From Cryobacterium arcticum (lineage in GTDB: Bacteria > Actinomycetota > Actinomycetes > Actinomycetales > Microbacteriaceae), in the NCBI RefSeq assembly GCF_003185895.1, contig NZ_QHLY01000009.1:79916-143915 (forward strand): DNA of 64,000 nucleotides, in the 5' to 3' direction. The first letter of the stretch is position 1; the number at the start of each line of letters is the position of its first letter. Under the pieces are notes generated by a model, which was given only the letters and a program-made list of their open reading frames with translations, had not been told where the DNA came from and ran no database searches. Made by a program: the position numbers and the translations under genes. Positions 33,811-42,224 of the stretch are shown one piece after another.

Positions 33811-34383
33811 GTGACCGCACCCCTTGCCAGCACCCCGGACGAACGCGATCAGGCCCGCCTGGTCGCGGACTTCCGGGCGGGCGATGAGCGGGCCCTCGCC
33901 GAGGCGTATGCGCGCTGGTCGTCGCTGGTGTACACGCTGGCGGTGCGCTCGCTGGGTGACACCGGCGAGGCCGAAGATGTCACCCAGAAGGTCTTCATCG
34001 CCGCCTGGCAGGGACGCGCCGGGTTCGACGAGAGCCGGGCGGCGCTGCCGGCCTGGATCGTGGGCATTGCCCGGCACACCATCGCCGACGCCCACGAAGC
34101 CCGTGCCCGGCGGCGGCGGATCGAACTGGCGGTGGTGGAGGACACCCCGTTGTTCGCGGTCGACGAGTCGGCCGACGTGGCCGAACGGCTGTTGCTCGGC
34201 GAGGAACTGAACCGGCTCGACCCCGTGCCACAGCGGGTGATGCGGCTTGCCTTCTACGACGACCTCACCCACGTGCAGATCGCCGATAGCCTCGGATTGC
34301 CGCTGGGCACGGTGAAGAGCCATATCCGCCGTAGCCTGACCCGGCTGCGTACCCGATTGGAGGCGAACGATGACGCATCTTGA
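33811..34383 (+). CDS. ECF RNA polymerase sigma factor (SigK-like)
   Basis: Alternative sigma factor of about 190 residues. Region 2 spans about 10-85 (ADFRAGDERALAEAYARWSS, DTGEAEDVTQKVFIAAWQG) and region 4 about 125-180 (VMRLAFYDDLTHVQIADSLG, LPLGTVKSHIRRSLTRLR). GTG 33811 is chosen because homologues begin near ERDQARLV and GGAGG lies 12 nt upstream; in-frame ATGs at 33709 and 33763 would add up to 34 residues. Overlaps its anti-sigma gene by 14 nt, implying coupled expression. Confidence 0.88.
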   Translation: MTAPLASTPDERDQARLVADFRAGDERALAEAYARWSSLVYTLAVRSLGDTGEAEDVTQKVFIAAWQGRAGFDESRAALPAWIVGIARHTIADAHEARARRRRIELAVVEDTPLFAVDESADVAERLLLGEELNRLDPVPQRVMRLAFYDDLTHVQIADSLGLPLGTVKSHIRRSLTRLRTRLEANDDAS

Positions 34384-35146
34384 CCGCGACACGCTCGCCC
34401 TGGTCGCGCTGGCCGAGCTGGACCTCAGCCCCGCCGAACGTGAACACCTGCAGAGCTGCCCCGCCTGCACGGGCGAGCTCGACGCGCTGCGCCGCACCGT
34501 TCTGATCGGCCGCACCGCCGGCAGCGTCGACCTCGTCAAACCGGCGGATGCCGTGTGGGGGCGCATCCACGCCGCCCTCGGCCTCTCCGACGCCGTCGCA
34601 GCGCCGCCGCGCCGTGGAGTCGACACTTCCGTCGACGCCGCTGTGGTCGACGAGAGTGCTGCCGGGATGGTGCGGCCGCCGGCATCCGTCGTCGAGCTTC
34701 CCAGGCGCCGCCGCTGGCTGCCGGTCGCCGCGGCCGCCTGCCTGGTGGGGGTGCTCGGCGGCATCGGAGCCACGGTCTGGTGGCAAGCGGCGCGGGCACC
34801 GGAGCCGCTGCCGGTGATCGCGGAGGCTCAACTCGACGCATTGCCGGGCTGGACCGCCAGCGGGCGCGCCTATCTGGAGGAAGACGCCGACGGCCGCCGG
34901 GAGGTGGTGGTCGACGTCGACGGTGGGGCGGATGCCGGCGGGCTGCGCGAGGTCTGGCTGCTCACCGCCGACGCGACCGGCCTGGTCAGCGTGGGGCTGC
35001 TCGACGGAGCGACCGGCCGGTTCAGTATCCCGGCCGGGATCGACCTGGCCGAATACCCCGTGGTGGACGTTTCCGCCGAACCCGACGACGGTAACCCGGC
35101 GCACTCGGGCGACTCGATCGTGCGCGGCACTCTCTCCGGCCTGTAG
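34370..35146 (+). CDS. Membrane anti-sigma factor (RskA type)
   Basis: Binds and silences the ECF sigma factor encoded upstream. The 258-residue protein has an N-terminal cytoplasmic anti-sigma domain with REHLQSCPACTGEL (HxxxCxxC), one membrane helix (WLPVAAAACLVGVLGGIGATV), and an extracytoplasmic RskA domain (about 145-258; SGRAYLEEDADGRREVVVDV, LREVWLLTADATGLVSVGLL). Release of sigma would require regulated proteolysis in response to an envelope signal. Confidence 0.88.
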   Translation: MTHLDRDTLALVALAELDLSPAEREHLQSCPACTGELDALRRTVLIGRTAGSVDLVKPADAVWGRIHAALGLSDAVAAPPRRGVDTSVDAAVVDESAAGMVRPPASVVELPRRRRWLPVAAAACLVGVLGGIGATVWWQAARAPEPLPVIAEAQLDALPGWTASGRAYLEEDADGRREVVVDVDGGADAGGLREVWLLTADATGLVSVGLLDGATGRFSIPAGIDLAEYPVVDVSAEPDDGNPAHSGDSIVRGTLSGL

Positions 35147-35160
35147 CCCTGAGGCCGCCA

Positions 35161-35219
35161 GCGAGAGGTCAGTTGGGGGCAGTTGCGGCGGGTGGCACTG
35201 CCCTCAACTGCCTTCTCGC
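35161..35219. repeat. Long intergenic inverted repeat
   Basis: Arms 35161-35183 and 35197-35219 (23 nt, 20 matching) with a 13-nt loop, 15 nt after the anti-sigma stop. No T-run follows, so it may be a terminator of unusual form or an RNA-processing hairpin. Confidence 0.7.
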
Positions 35220-35296
35220 GGGAGGGTGCTGCTCGAGACTCCAGGCAGCCGCGCACCCCGAGCTGGGGATTGTGACGCGTTCGCCGGAGGAACAGG

Positions 35297-35776
35297 ATGC
35301 AAGACATGGCGCACCATCCCGCATCCATCAGCTCCGCCGTGCCCGGTACCGTCCTTCTCCGCCCCCGCCGACTGTGGTGGCTCGCGCTGCTGGTGGTGGG
35401 CTGGTTCAACCTTCTCTCGGCCCTCGGAGGCGGCATCGGGTTGATCGCCGCGAACGGCATGGGCATGCCGATGAGCTGGCTCGCCGGCAGCCCGTTCGAC
35501 TCCTACGTGGGCCCCGGGGTCATTCTGCTGATCGTGGTGGGCGGCACCCAGGCGCTGGCCGTGCTGCTGCAACACCGCCGGCAGCCCTGGTACCCGGCCG
35601 CCGCCGCGGTCGCCGGGTTCGGCATGGTGATCTGGATCTACGTGGAACTGATCATCCTGCCCGGCTACTCCTTTCTGCACACCCTGTACTTCGGCACCGG
35701 GATGCTGCAACTCATCGTCACCCTGCTGTGCCTGGGCGTGCTCCCGGCCGACCGGGTGGCACGCGCGACACGGTAG
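35297..35776 (+). CDS. Four-helix membrane protein, unknown
   Basis: A 159-residue integral membrane protein with four predicted helices (LWWLALLVVGWFNLLSALGG, GPGVILLIVVGGTQALAVLL, AAAVAGFGMVIWIYVELIIL, GTGMLQLIVTLLCLGVLP). GGAGG precedes the ATG. No catalytic or transport motif is recognisable; it lies alone between the anti-sigma gene and the aldehyde dehydrogenase gene. Confidence 0.75.
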   Translation: MQDMAHHPASISSAVPGTVLLRPRRLWWLALLVVGWFNLLSALGGGIGLIAANGMGMPMSWLAGSPFDSYVGPGVILLIVVGGTQALAVLLQHRRQPWYPAAAAVAGFGMVIWIYVELIILPGYSFLHTLYFGTGMLQLIVTLLCLGVLPADRVARATR

Positions 35777-35835
35777 CCGGGGCCGGCCCGTGGCACCCGA
35801 GTACATTTGAAGTCGACGACTTCATAGGAGGCACA

Positions 35836-37311
35836 GTGGCCCACGTAACCGAAGCAGAGTTGCTCCAGCACGTTCCGAACGAGCTCTACATCAACGGGGA
35901 GTGGGTGCCCGCAATCGACGGGAAGACCCTCACCGTGCACGACCCGGCCACGGGCAAGGTGATCAAGACCATCGCCGACGCCGGTGTCGCCGATGGATTG
36001 GCCGCGCTCGACGCCGCCGTAGCCGCGCAGGATGCCTGGGCCGCGACCCCGCCCCGGGTGCGCGGCGAAGTGCTGCGACGCAGCTTCGAACTGCTGCAGG
36101 AACGCAAACACGAGTTCGCCCTGCTGATGACGCTGGAGATGGGCAAACCGCTGGCCGAGGCGTATGGCGAAGTCGCCTACGGCGGAGAGTTCCTGCGCTG
36201 GTTCAGCGAGGAGGCGGTGCGCATCACGGGCCGCTACGGCACGAACCCGGAGGGCACAGGACGCATGATCGTGTCCCAGCACCCGGTCGGACCGTGCTTG
36301 CTGATCACACCGTGGAACTTCCCCCTGGCGATGGCCACCCGCAAGATCGCTCCGGCGCTCGCCGCGGGCTGCACCGTGGTGATCAAGCCCGCCGAGCTCA
36401 CCCCGCTCACCACCCTCTACCTGGTCAAACTGCTCGAGGAGGGCGGCCTGCCGGCCGGTGTCGTGAATGTGCTCACCACTTCGACCTCGGCGGATGTCTC
36501 CGGCCCGATAATCGCCGACAAGCGGCTGCGCAAACTCAGCTTCACCGGCTCCACCGCGGTCGGCCAGAAGCTCATCCAGCAGTCGGCGCAGAACGTGCTG
36601 CGCACCTCGATGGAGCTCGGCGGCAACGCCCCGTTCCTGGTGTTCGGCGACGCCGACCTGGACCGTGCCGTGGAGGGCGCCCTGGCCGCCAAGTTCCGCA
36701 ACGTGGGCCAGGCCTGCACCGCGGCGAACCGGTTCATCGTGCAGGCCTCCGTCGCCGACGAATTCGCCCGCCGGGTCACCGACGCCGTCACCGGTTTCAC
36801 CGTCGGCCGGGGCACCGAGGCCGGCGTGAAGATCGGACCGCTGATCAACGAGGATGCCGTGGCGAAAGCCGACACCCTGGTGCAGGACGCCCTCGGCCGC
36901 GGCGCGACGCTGCTCACCGGCGGGCACGCCGTGGACCGGGTGGGCACCTTTTACGAGCCCACCGTGATCAGCGGAGTTCAGCCGGGCAGCGACATCCTGC
37001 GCGAAGAGATCTTCGGACCGGTGCTGTCGATCATCCCCTTCGACGACGAAGAGGATGCGGTGCGCATCGCCAATGACACCGAATTCGGGCTGGTCAGCTA
37101 CGTGTACACCCAGGACCTCGCCCGCGGGCAGCGCATGATCGAACGGCTGCAGACCGGCATGATGGGGCTGAACATGGGCGTGGTCTCCAACGCGGCCGCC
37201 CCGTTCGGCGGCGTCAAGCACTCCGGGCTCGGCCGGGAGGGCGGCACGGAGGGCATCCACGAATACCTCTCCACCAAGTACACCCTCACGCCCGACCCCT
37301 TCGCCGCCTAA
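35836..37311 (+). CDS. gabD: Succinate-semialdehyde dehydrogenase type aldehyde dehydrogenase
   Basis: NAD(P)-dependent oxidation of an aldehyde, most likely succinate semialdehyde, to the acid. The 491-residue protein shows [14 protein letters not shown], the catalytic Glu in [12 protein letters not shown] and the catalytic Cys in [14 protein letters not shown], plus [15 protein letters not shown] near the end, the typical SSADH signature. GTG 35836 is set by AGGAGG 6 nt upstream; the long same-frame extension upstream crosses another gene and is discarded. Confidence 0.9.
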   Translation: MAHVTEAELLQHVPNELYINGEWVPAIDGKTLTVHDPATGKVIKTIADAGVADGLAALDAAVAAQDAWAATPPRVRGEVLRRSFELLQERKHEFALLMTLEMGKPLAEAYGEVAYGGEFLRWFSEEAVRITGRYGTNPEGTGRMIVSQHPVGPCLLITPWNFPLAMATRKIAPALAAGCTVVIKPAELTPLTTLYLVKLLEEGGLPAGVVNVLTTSTSADVSGPIIADKRLRKLSFTGSTAVGQKLIQQSAQNVLRTSMELGGNAPFLVFGDADLDRAVEGALAAKFRNVGQACTAANRFIVQASVADEFARRVTDAVTGFTVGRGTEAGVKIGPLINEDAVAKADTLVQDALGRGATLLTGGHAVDRVGTFYEPTVISGVQPGSDILREEIFGPVLSIIPFDDEEDAVRIANDTEFGLVSYVYTQDLARGQRMIERLQTGMMGLNMGVVSNAAAPFGGVKHSGLGREGGTEGIHEYLSTKYTLTPDPFAA

Positions 37312-37316
37312 CCCTT

Positions 37317-37377
37317 CGCGAGCTGTGACCTAAGCACCGAAACCATGACGTTTTCGGGGTAAAGCTCACAGCTCGCG
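37317..37377. repeat. Nested intergenic inverted repeat
   Basis: Outer arms CGCGAGCTGTGA (37317-37328) and TCACAGCTCGCG (37366-37377); inner arms CCGAAA (37337-37342) and TTTCGG (37352-37357). It fills the gap between gabD and the methyltransferase gene and abuts the latter's -10 (TAGGCT, 37384-37389). Confidence 0.75.
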
Positions 37378-37395
37378 AGTTACTAGGCTTTTCGG

Positions 37396-38193
37396 ATGCC
37401 CGTTATTGAGATTTCCGACCTGAGCGATCCCCGGTTGGGCGACTACACCCAGTCCACCGATGTGGCGCTGAAGAAGGCGCGCGGCACCGAGCACGGACTG
37501 TACATCGCCGAGTCCGCGCTGGTGCTCGAGCGGGCGTTGCGCGCCGGCCACCGGGCCCGGTCGGTGCTCACCCTGGCGAACACGCTCGACGAGGCGCGTG
37601 CCCTGGTCGGCGACGACGTGCCGGTGTTCGTGGGCCAGGGTGAGCTGCTCACCGAGCTCACCGGATACGTGTTGCACCGGGGCCTCATCGCCGCGATGCA
37701 CCGGCCCGCGCTGCCCGAGCCGGCCGCGCTGCTGGCGGATGCCCGCCGCATCCTGATTCTGGAGAATGTCACCGACCCCACCAATGTGGGCGCCATCTTC
37801 CGCTCGGCCGGCGCGATCGGGGCCGACGCCATCCTGGTCACTCCCCGCTGCTCCGACCCGTTCTACCGCCGCGCCATCCGGGTGTCGATGGGCACGGTGC
37901 TGCAGGTGCCGTGGACCCGGGTTGGCGACTGGGTGAGCACCCGCGCCTTGCTCACCGAGCACGGCTTCCACGTCGCCGCGCTCGCGCTCACCGACGATGC
38001 CGTGAGCCTCCGCGACTTCCACGGCGAACAGCACGCCCGTCTCGCCCTCCTTCTCGGAGCAGAGGGGGAGGGGCTCACCGCCGAGGCTCTGGCCAGTTCG
38101 GACTCCGTGGTGCAGATTCCGATGAAGCACGGCATCGACTCCCTCAATGTGGCCGCCGCCAGCGCCGTCGCGATGTGGGCCCTCTCCGGCTGA
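37396..38193 (+). CDS. SpoU/TrmH-family RNA 2'-O-methyltransferase
   Basis: SAM-dependent methyltransferase of 265 residues acting on rRNA or tRNA. The three SPOUT motifs are present: NVTDPTNVGAIFRSAGAIG (motif 1), LLLGAEGEGLTAEAL (motif 2) and IPMKHGIDSLNVAAASAVAMW (motif 3, SAM knot). An N-terminal L30e-like substrate-binding domain (residues 1-100) precedes. Leaderless-type promoter TAGGCT plus 6 nt. Confidence 0.9.
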   Translation: MPVIEISDLSDPRLGDYTQSTDVALKKARGTEHGLYIAESALVLERALRAGHRARSVLTLANTLDEARALVGDDVPVFVGQGELLTELTGYVLHRGLIAAMHRPALPEPAALLADARRILILENVTDPTNVGAIFRSAGAIGADAILVTPRCSDPFYRRAIRVSMGTVLQVPWTRVGDWVSTRALLTEHGFHVAALALTDDAVSLRDFHGEQHARLALLLGAEGEGLTAEALASSDSVVQIPMKHGIDSLNVAAASAVAMWALSG

Positions 38194-38237
38194 GCCGAAT
38201 CGCACGCGCGATAGGCGCACCCGCCTAGGCTGGGGTC

Positions 38238-39500
38238 ATGAGCAATGATGCTGTCATCGTCGACGTTGTGCGCACTCCCTCCGGCCGCGGCAAGCCCGGC
38301 GGGGCGCTCTCCGGCCTGCACCCGGCCGACCTGCTCGCGGGGGTGCTGAGCGACCTGGTGCGGCGCAACGATCTCGACCCGGCGCTGATCGACGACGTGA
38401 TCGGCGGATGCCTCACCCAGGTGGGGGAGCAGAACACCAACATCACCCGCACCGCGCTGCTCAGCGCCGGGTTCCCAGACTCGGTGCCCGGCACCACCAT
38501 CGATCGGCAGTGCGGCTCCAGCCAGCAGGCCGCCACCTTCGCCGCGCAGGGCGTGATCGCCGGAAGCTACGACATCGTGATCGCCTGCGGCGTCGAATCG
38601 ATGAGCCGGGTGCCGCTCGGCTCCGCCGGCGGCCCCACTCCGGCCGGCGGCAGCGACGCGGCCGGGCGCACCGAGGGCTGGGGTTCACCCACCGCCTGGT
38701 CCGCGGTCGCCAGCCAGGACCCGCACGGCCGGTTGATGCACGAGCGCTATCCCGCCGGCCTGGTGGGTCAGGGCGTCTCGGCCGAGCTGATCAGCGCCAA
38801 GTGGGGGCTCACCCGCACCGAACTCGACGAGTACGCCGCCCGCTCGCACCAGCTCGCCGCGGCCACCGCCGAACACGGCGGTTTCGACGCAGCCATGGTT
38901 CCGGTCACGCTGCCCGGCGGCCGGCAACTCTTCGGCGACGAGACCATCCGGCGCAGGACCACCGTCGAGACCCTCGCGGACCTGCCGCTGGCGTTCCGCA
39001 CCGACGAACTCGCCGCCCGGTTTCCCGAGGTGGACTGGCAGATCACCGCGGGCAACTCGTCCCCGCTCACCGACGGCGCCTCGGCGGCCCTAATCATGAG
39101 CGCCAGCCGTGCCGCGGCGCTTGGCCTCACCCCGCGGGCCCGGTTCCACAGCTTCGCGGTCACCGGCAGTGACCCGCTGCTCATGCTCACCGGCGTGATC
39201 CCCGCCACCCGGCGGATCCTGGCCCGGTCGGGCCTCGACATCGATGACCTCGACGCCTACGAGGTGAACGAGGCGTTCGCCTGCGTGCCGCTGGTCTGGC
39301 AACGCGAACTGCACGCCGACCTGAGCAAGCTCAACGCCTCCGGCGGCGCGATCGCCCTCGGTCACGCACTGGGCTCCTCTGGCACCCGACTGCTCGGTAC
39401 CCTGCTCAGCAGCCTCGAAACCGGCGGGGGCCGGTACGGCCTGCAAACCATGTGCGAGGGCGGCGGCATGGCCAACGCCACCATCATCGAACGGCTCTGA
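38238..39500 (+). CDS. Acetyl-CoA acetyltransferase (thiolase)
   Basis: Thiolase of 420 residues, cleaving or forming acetoacetyl-CoA or 3-ketoacyl-CoA. Nucleophile Cys in [16 protein letters not shown] (about residue 92), His in [16 protein letters not shown], second Cys in [15 protein letters not shown]. Followed 2 nt later by a short-chain dehydrogenase of the 3-hydroxyacyl-CoA type, so the pair probably performs the last two steps of a beta-oxidation-like pathway. TAGGCT plus 6 nt before ATG suggests leaderless transcription. Confidence 0.92.
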   Translation: MSNDAVIVDVVRTPSGRGKPGGALSGLHPADLLAGVLSDLVRRNDLDPALIDDVIGGCLTQVGEQNTNITRTALLSAGFPDSVPGTTIDRQCGSSQQAATFAAQGVIAGSYDIVIACGVESMSRVPLGSAGGPTPAGGSDAAGRTEGWGSPTAWSAVASQDPHGRLMHERYPAGLVGQGVSAELISAKWGLTRTELDEYAARSHQLAAATAEHGGFDAAMVPVTLPGGRQLFGDETIRRRTTVETLADLPLAFRTDELAARFPEVDWQITAGNSSPLTDGASAALIMSASRAAALGLTPRARFHSFAVTGSDPLLMLTGVIPATRRILARSGLDIDDLDAYEVNEAFACVPLVWQRELHADLSKLNASGGAIALGHALGSSGTRLLGTLLSSLETGGGRYGLQTMCEGGGMANATIIERL

Positions 39501-39502
39501 CC

Positions 39503-40306
39503 GTGCGCATCAACGGATGCTCCGCCCTCGTCACCGGCGCCGCCTCCGGCCTCGGACTCGCCACCGCGCGAGCGCTGCAAGCGGCCGGGGCGCACGTGGT
39601 GATGGTCGACCTGGCCGGCTCCGCCGGCGCCGAACGGGCCGCCGAACTGGGCGAGCGTGCGCAGGGCGGAGCCGGATACCCGGCTATATTCCGCGCAGGG
39701 GATGTAACCGCGGAGGCCGATGTGCAGGCCGCCGTCGAGGCAGCCGGGCACCTGGCGCCGCTGCGGATCGTGGTCAACTGCGCCGGCATCGCCTCCGCCG
39801 CCCGCACGGTGGGCCGGCAGGGTCCGCAACCGCTGGCCGATTTCGAGAGGGTGCTGCGGGTCAACCTGCTCGGCACGTTCAACGTGGTGCGGCTCGCCGC
39901 TGCGGCGATGCAGGCGACCGATCCGATCGGCACCGACGACGGCGGCACCCCCGAGCGCGGCGTGATCGTGAACACGGCCTCCGTCGCCGCTTTCGACGGC
40001 CAGATCGGCCAGGCCGCCTACGCCGCATCGAAGGGCGGGGTGGCGGCGATGACCCTCCCGTTGGCGCGGGAGTTCGCCCGCACGCTGATCCGGGTGGTCA
40101 CCATCGCGCCCGGCCTGTTCGACACCCCGCTCTTGCAGGGCCTCCCCGCCGAGGCCCGCGCCTCCCTCGGTGCCCAGGTGCCGCATCCGGCCCGGTTGGG
40201 CGACCCGACCGAGTACGCCGCGCTGGTGCGTCACATCGTGGAGAACCCGATGCTCAACGGAGAGACCATCCGCCTGGACGGCGGCATCCGCATGGCCCCG
40301 CAGTAG
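39503..40306 (+). CDS. Short-chain dehydrogenase, 3-hydroxyacyl-CoA type
   Basis: NAD-dependent SDR of 267 residues resembling HSD17B10-type 3-hydroxy(2-methyl)acyl-CoA dehydrogenases. Cofactor motif [29 protein letters not shown], catalytic Ser in [13 protein letters not shown] and Tyr/Lys in [18 protein letters not shown] start 2 nt after the thiolase stop indicates translational coupling. Confidence 0.9.
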   Translation: MRINGCSALVTGAASGLGLATARALQAAGAHVVMVDLAGSAGAERAAELGERAQGGAGYPAIFRAGDVTAEADVQAAVEAAGHLAPLRIVVNCAGIASAARTVGRQGPQPLADFERVLRVNLLGTFNVVRLAAAAMQATDPIGTDDGGTPERGVIVNTASVAAFDGQIGQAAYAASKGGVAAMTLPLAREFARTLIRVVTIAPGLFDTPLLQGLPAEARASLGAQVPHPARLGDPTEYAALVRHIVENPMLNGETIRLDGGIRMAPQ

Positions 40307-40325
40307 CCGCCGCAGCCCCGGGCTT

Positions 40326-40429
40326 GGCGGCGCTCGCAGCCGGTCGCGGCACGAGTTGCTCCCGGAGGCACGTGCACGAATGCGTGCCGTGGGGACGAAC
40401 GCGTGCCGCGAGCGTCGGCGCGTCCGTGT
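40326..40429. repeat. 19-nt-period head-to-head repeat array 3
   Basis: Direct cores at 40345 (CGCGGCACGAGT) and 40364 (GGAGGCACGTGC), with a weak one at 40326; inverted cores at 40380 (ATGCGTGCCGTG), 40399 (ACGCGTGCCGCG) and a weak one at 40418. Spacing is again exactly 19 nt, and GGGACGAACGCGTGCCGCGA is shared with array 1. Confidence 0.7.
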
Positions 40430-40510
40430 GGTTGCGCGAATGCCGCGACCGCTGCGGGAGGCTGGCCACTACACTCGTCAGAAAATGTCCCTACCGGGAA
40501 GGCGCCAGCG

Positions 40511-41482
40511 TTGACATCAATCGAGACAGAGCTGCGCCGGATCGTGCGGCCGCGCGCCCGTGTGATCATCGACAACGACTTCTCGGGCGACCCGGACGGC
40601 CTCGTGCAGCTCGTGCACCATGTGTTGTCGCCGTCGGTGGAGATCCGCGCGGTCATCGGTTCGCACCTGAAACCCGGCGATGGTTTCGACCCGAGCGAGC
40701 AGACCGCGGACAACGCCGCCGCGGCCGCCCGCACCGTGCTCGAGCTGTTGGGCCGCACCGGCACGATTCCGGTGCTGGCCGGCTCGAACGTGGGCATGAC
40801 CGACCCGCTGTCGCCGATTCGCTCCGCGGCGACGGATGCGATCATCGCGGAAGCCATGCGCACCGACACCGACCTGCCCCTGTTCGTGGCCTGCGGAGCG
40901 GGGCTCACCGAGATCGCGAGCGCCTACCTGCTCGAACCACGCATCGCCGCACGCCTCACCCTGGTCTGGATCGGCGGACCCGAGCACGATGGCCTGGCCG
41001 TACCGCCGCCCGGGTCGCACGGCCCGGAATACAACCTCGCCATCGACATCCCGGCCGCCCGGGTGATCTTCGACTCGTTCATGCCGATCTGGCAGGTGCC
41101 GCGTGACGCCTACCGGCAGACGCTGTTCTCCTGGGCCGAACTGCTCACGGAGGTGCGCCCGCACGGCGCCATCGGCGCGCACCTCTACGACGCGCTTGCC
41201 CGGGTCGCCGTGCTGGGCGCCGAGCACGGCTTCACCATCGGCGAGACCTACATTCTCGGCGACAGCCCGCTGGTATTGCTCACCGCGCTGCAGTCCTCGT
41301 TCGAGGCGGATCCGTCCTCAAGCGAGTACGTCACCCGGGTGGTGCCCCGCATCCGCGCTGACGGGTCCTACGACACCATTCCCCGGCAGGGCCCGCGGCC
41401 GATGCGGGTGTACACCCGGCTGGACCTGCGCCTGCTCTTCGGCGATTTCACCGCGAAGCTCGCCGCGCACGCCGCCGGCTGA
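40511..41482 (+). CDS. Nucleoside hydrolase (IUNH-like)
   Basis: Predicted N-ribohydrolase of about 323 residues. The N-terminal Ca-binding motif RVIIDNDFSGDPDGLVQL corresponds to the DTDxGxDD signature but is altered (DNDFSGDPDG), as in a divergent subgroup; the central block PLFVACGAGLTEIASAYLLE follows. TTG 40511 is taken as start: it has GGGAAGG upstream and the conserved protein begins shortly after; upstream same-frame sequence lies in repeat array 3. Specificity unknown. Confidence 0.78.
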   Translation: MTSIETELRRIVRPRARVIIDNDFSGDPDGLVQLVHHVLSPSVEIRAVIGSHLKPGDGFDPSEQTADNAAAAARTVLELLGRTGTIPVLAGSNVGMTDPLSPIRSAATDAIIAEAMRTDTDLPLFVACGAGLTEIASAYLLEPRIAARLTLVWIGGPEHDGLAVPPPGSHGPEYNLAIDIPAARVIFDSFMPIWQVPRDAYRQTLFSWAELLTEVRPHGAIGAHLYDALARVAVLGAEHGFTIGETYILGDSPLVLLTALQSSFEADPSSSEYVTRVVPRIRADGSYDTIPRQGPRPMRVYTRLDLRLLFGDFTAKLAAHAAG

Positions 41483-41484
41483 GG

Positions 41485-42102
41485 CTAGAGCTCGACCGTG
41501 AGGAGGGGGCGCAGGTAGTTGCGCATTTCTTCGGCCATATCCAGGGCATCGCGGTTCAGCAGCCATTGCACCTGTAGGCCGTCGCTCATGGCGATCATTC
41601 CTCGCGCGGCGCTGGCCGGGTCGATGCCGGCGGCAAGCTGCCCATCCGCACGCATCGTTTCGAACGCGGCGGTGAGAAACGAGAGCACCCAGTCGTACCG
41701 GCGCACAAAATAGTCATGGGCAGGATGCTCGGGCGAGGTCGCCTCGGCGGAGAGCACGCAGTGCAGTTCCACCAGGCCGGGCACCTGGTGGGCGTTGTAA
41801 TCGATCAGCCGCACGAAGCCACGGATGGTCTCGATGCTGGCCGGGGCGGAGGTGTCGACATACTCCGTCGCACGGTCATCGCGCAGCTCGAGCACGCCGG
41901 CGAGCAGCTCGTTCTTGTTGGAAAAATGGTGCAGCAGGCCGGCCTGGCTCATGCCCACGACCTCGGCGATCTCCCGGATGGAGCCACTGCGGAAGCCGTT
42001 CGTGGCGAAGACATCCATGCCGGCCTCGAGGATCTCCCGGCGCCGTCCCGCCGTCTTGGCATAGGCGCCGCGCGGCTTGCGCGCCGTTTCCGAGGTGATC
42101 AT
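41485..42102 (-). CDS. TetR-family regulator of the oligosaccharide module
   Basis: Repressor of 205 residues: HTH (SIREIAEVVGMSQAGLLHHFSNK) at residues ~35-60, and a C-terminal domain with LHCVLSAEATSPEHPAHDYF. The latter is strikingly similar to the regulator at 57051-57638 (LYTILSAEATDPDHPAHDYF), so the two are paralogues. It is divergent from an ABC importer followed by GH3 and GH43 genes, which it probably controls. (HTH shown within 20: REIAEVVGMSQAGLLHHFSN.). Confidence 0.9.
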   Translation of the reverse strand: MITSETARKPRGAYAKTAGRRREILEAGMDVFATNGFRSGSIREIAEVVGMSQAGLLHHFSNKNELLAGVLELRDDRATEYVDTSAPASIETIRGFVRLIDYNAHQVPGLVELHCVLSAEATSPEHPAHDYFVRRYDWVLSFLTAAFETMRADGQLAAGIDPASAARGMIAMSDGLQVQWLLNRDALDMAEEMRNYLRPLLTVEL

Positions 42103-42135
42103 GGGGCGACTCTATCGCGCTTGGTAACAATTCGG

Positions 42136-42181
42136 CGAAAACCTACCGACTATTCGCTTTTCGTGTTAGCTTCGGTTTTCG
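42136..42181 (+). promoter_or_regulatory. Promoter and candidate TetR operator of ABC/GH3/GH43 module
   Basis: CGAAAACC (42136-42143) and GGTTTTCG (42174-42181) form an inverted repeat around TTTTCGTGTTAGCTTC (42158-42173), in which TAGCTT is a likely -10. Almost the same string, TTTTTGTGTTAGCGTC, precedes the MFS gene at 57782 next to the paralogous TetR. Confidence 0.5.
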
Positions 42182-42224
42182 AGGCGGCCCAACGACGGAC
42201 TGCACGTAGCGAAAGGGAACACCG

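Noticed and set aside
35173..35835. N-terminal extension of the semialdehyde dehydrogenase
   Set aside because: Overlaps a good four-helix membrane-protein gene in another frame; GTG 35836 has an ideal ribosome site.
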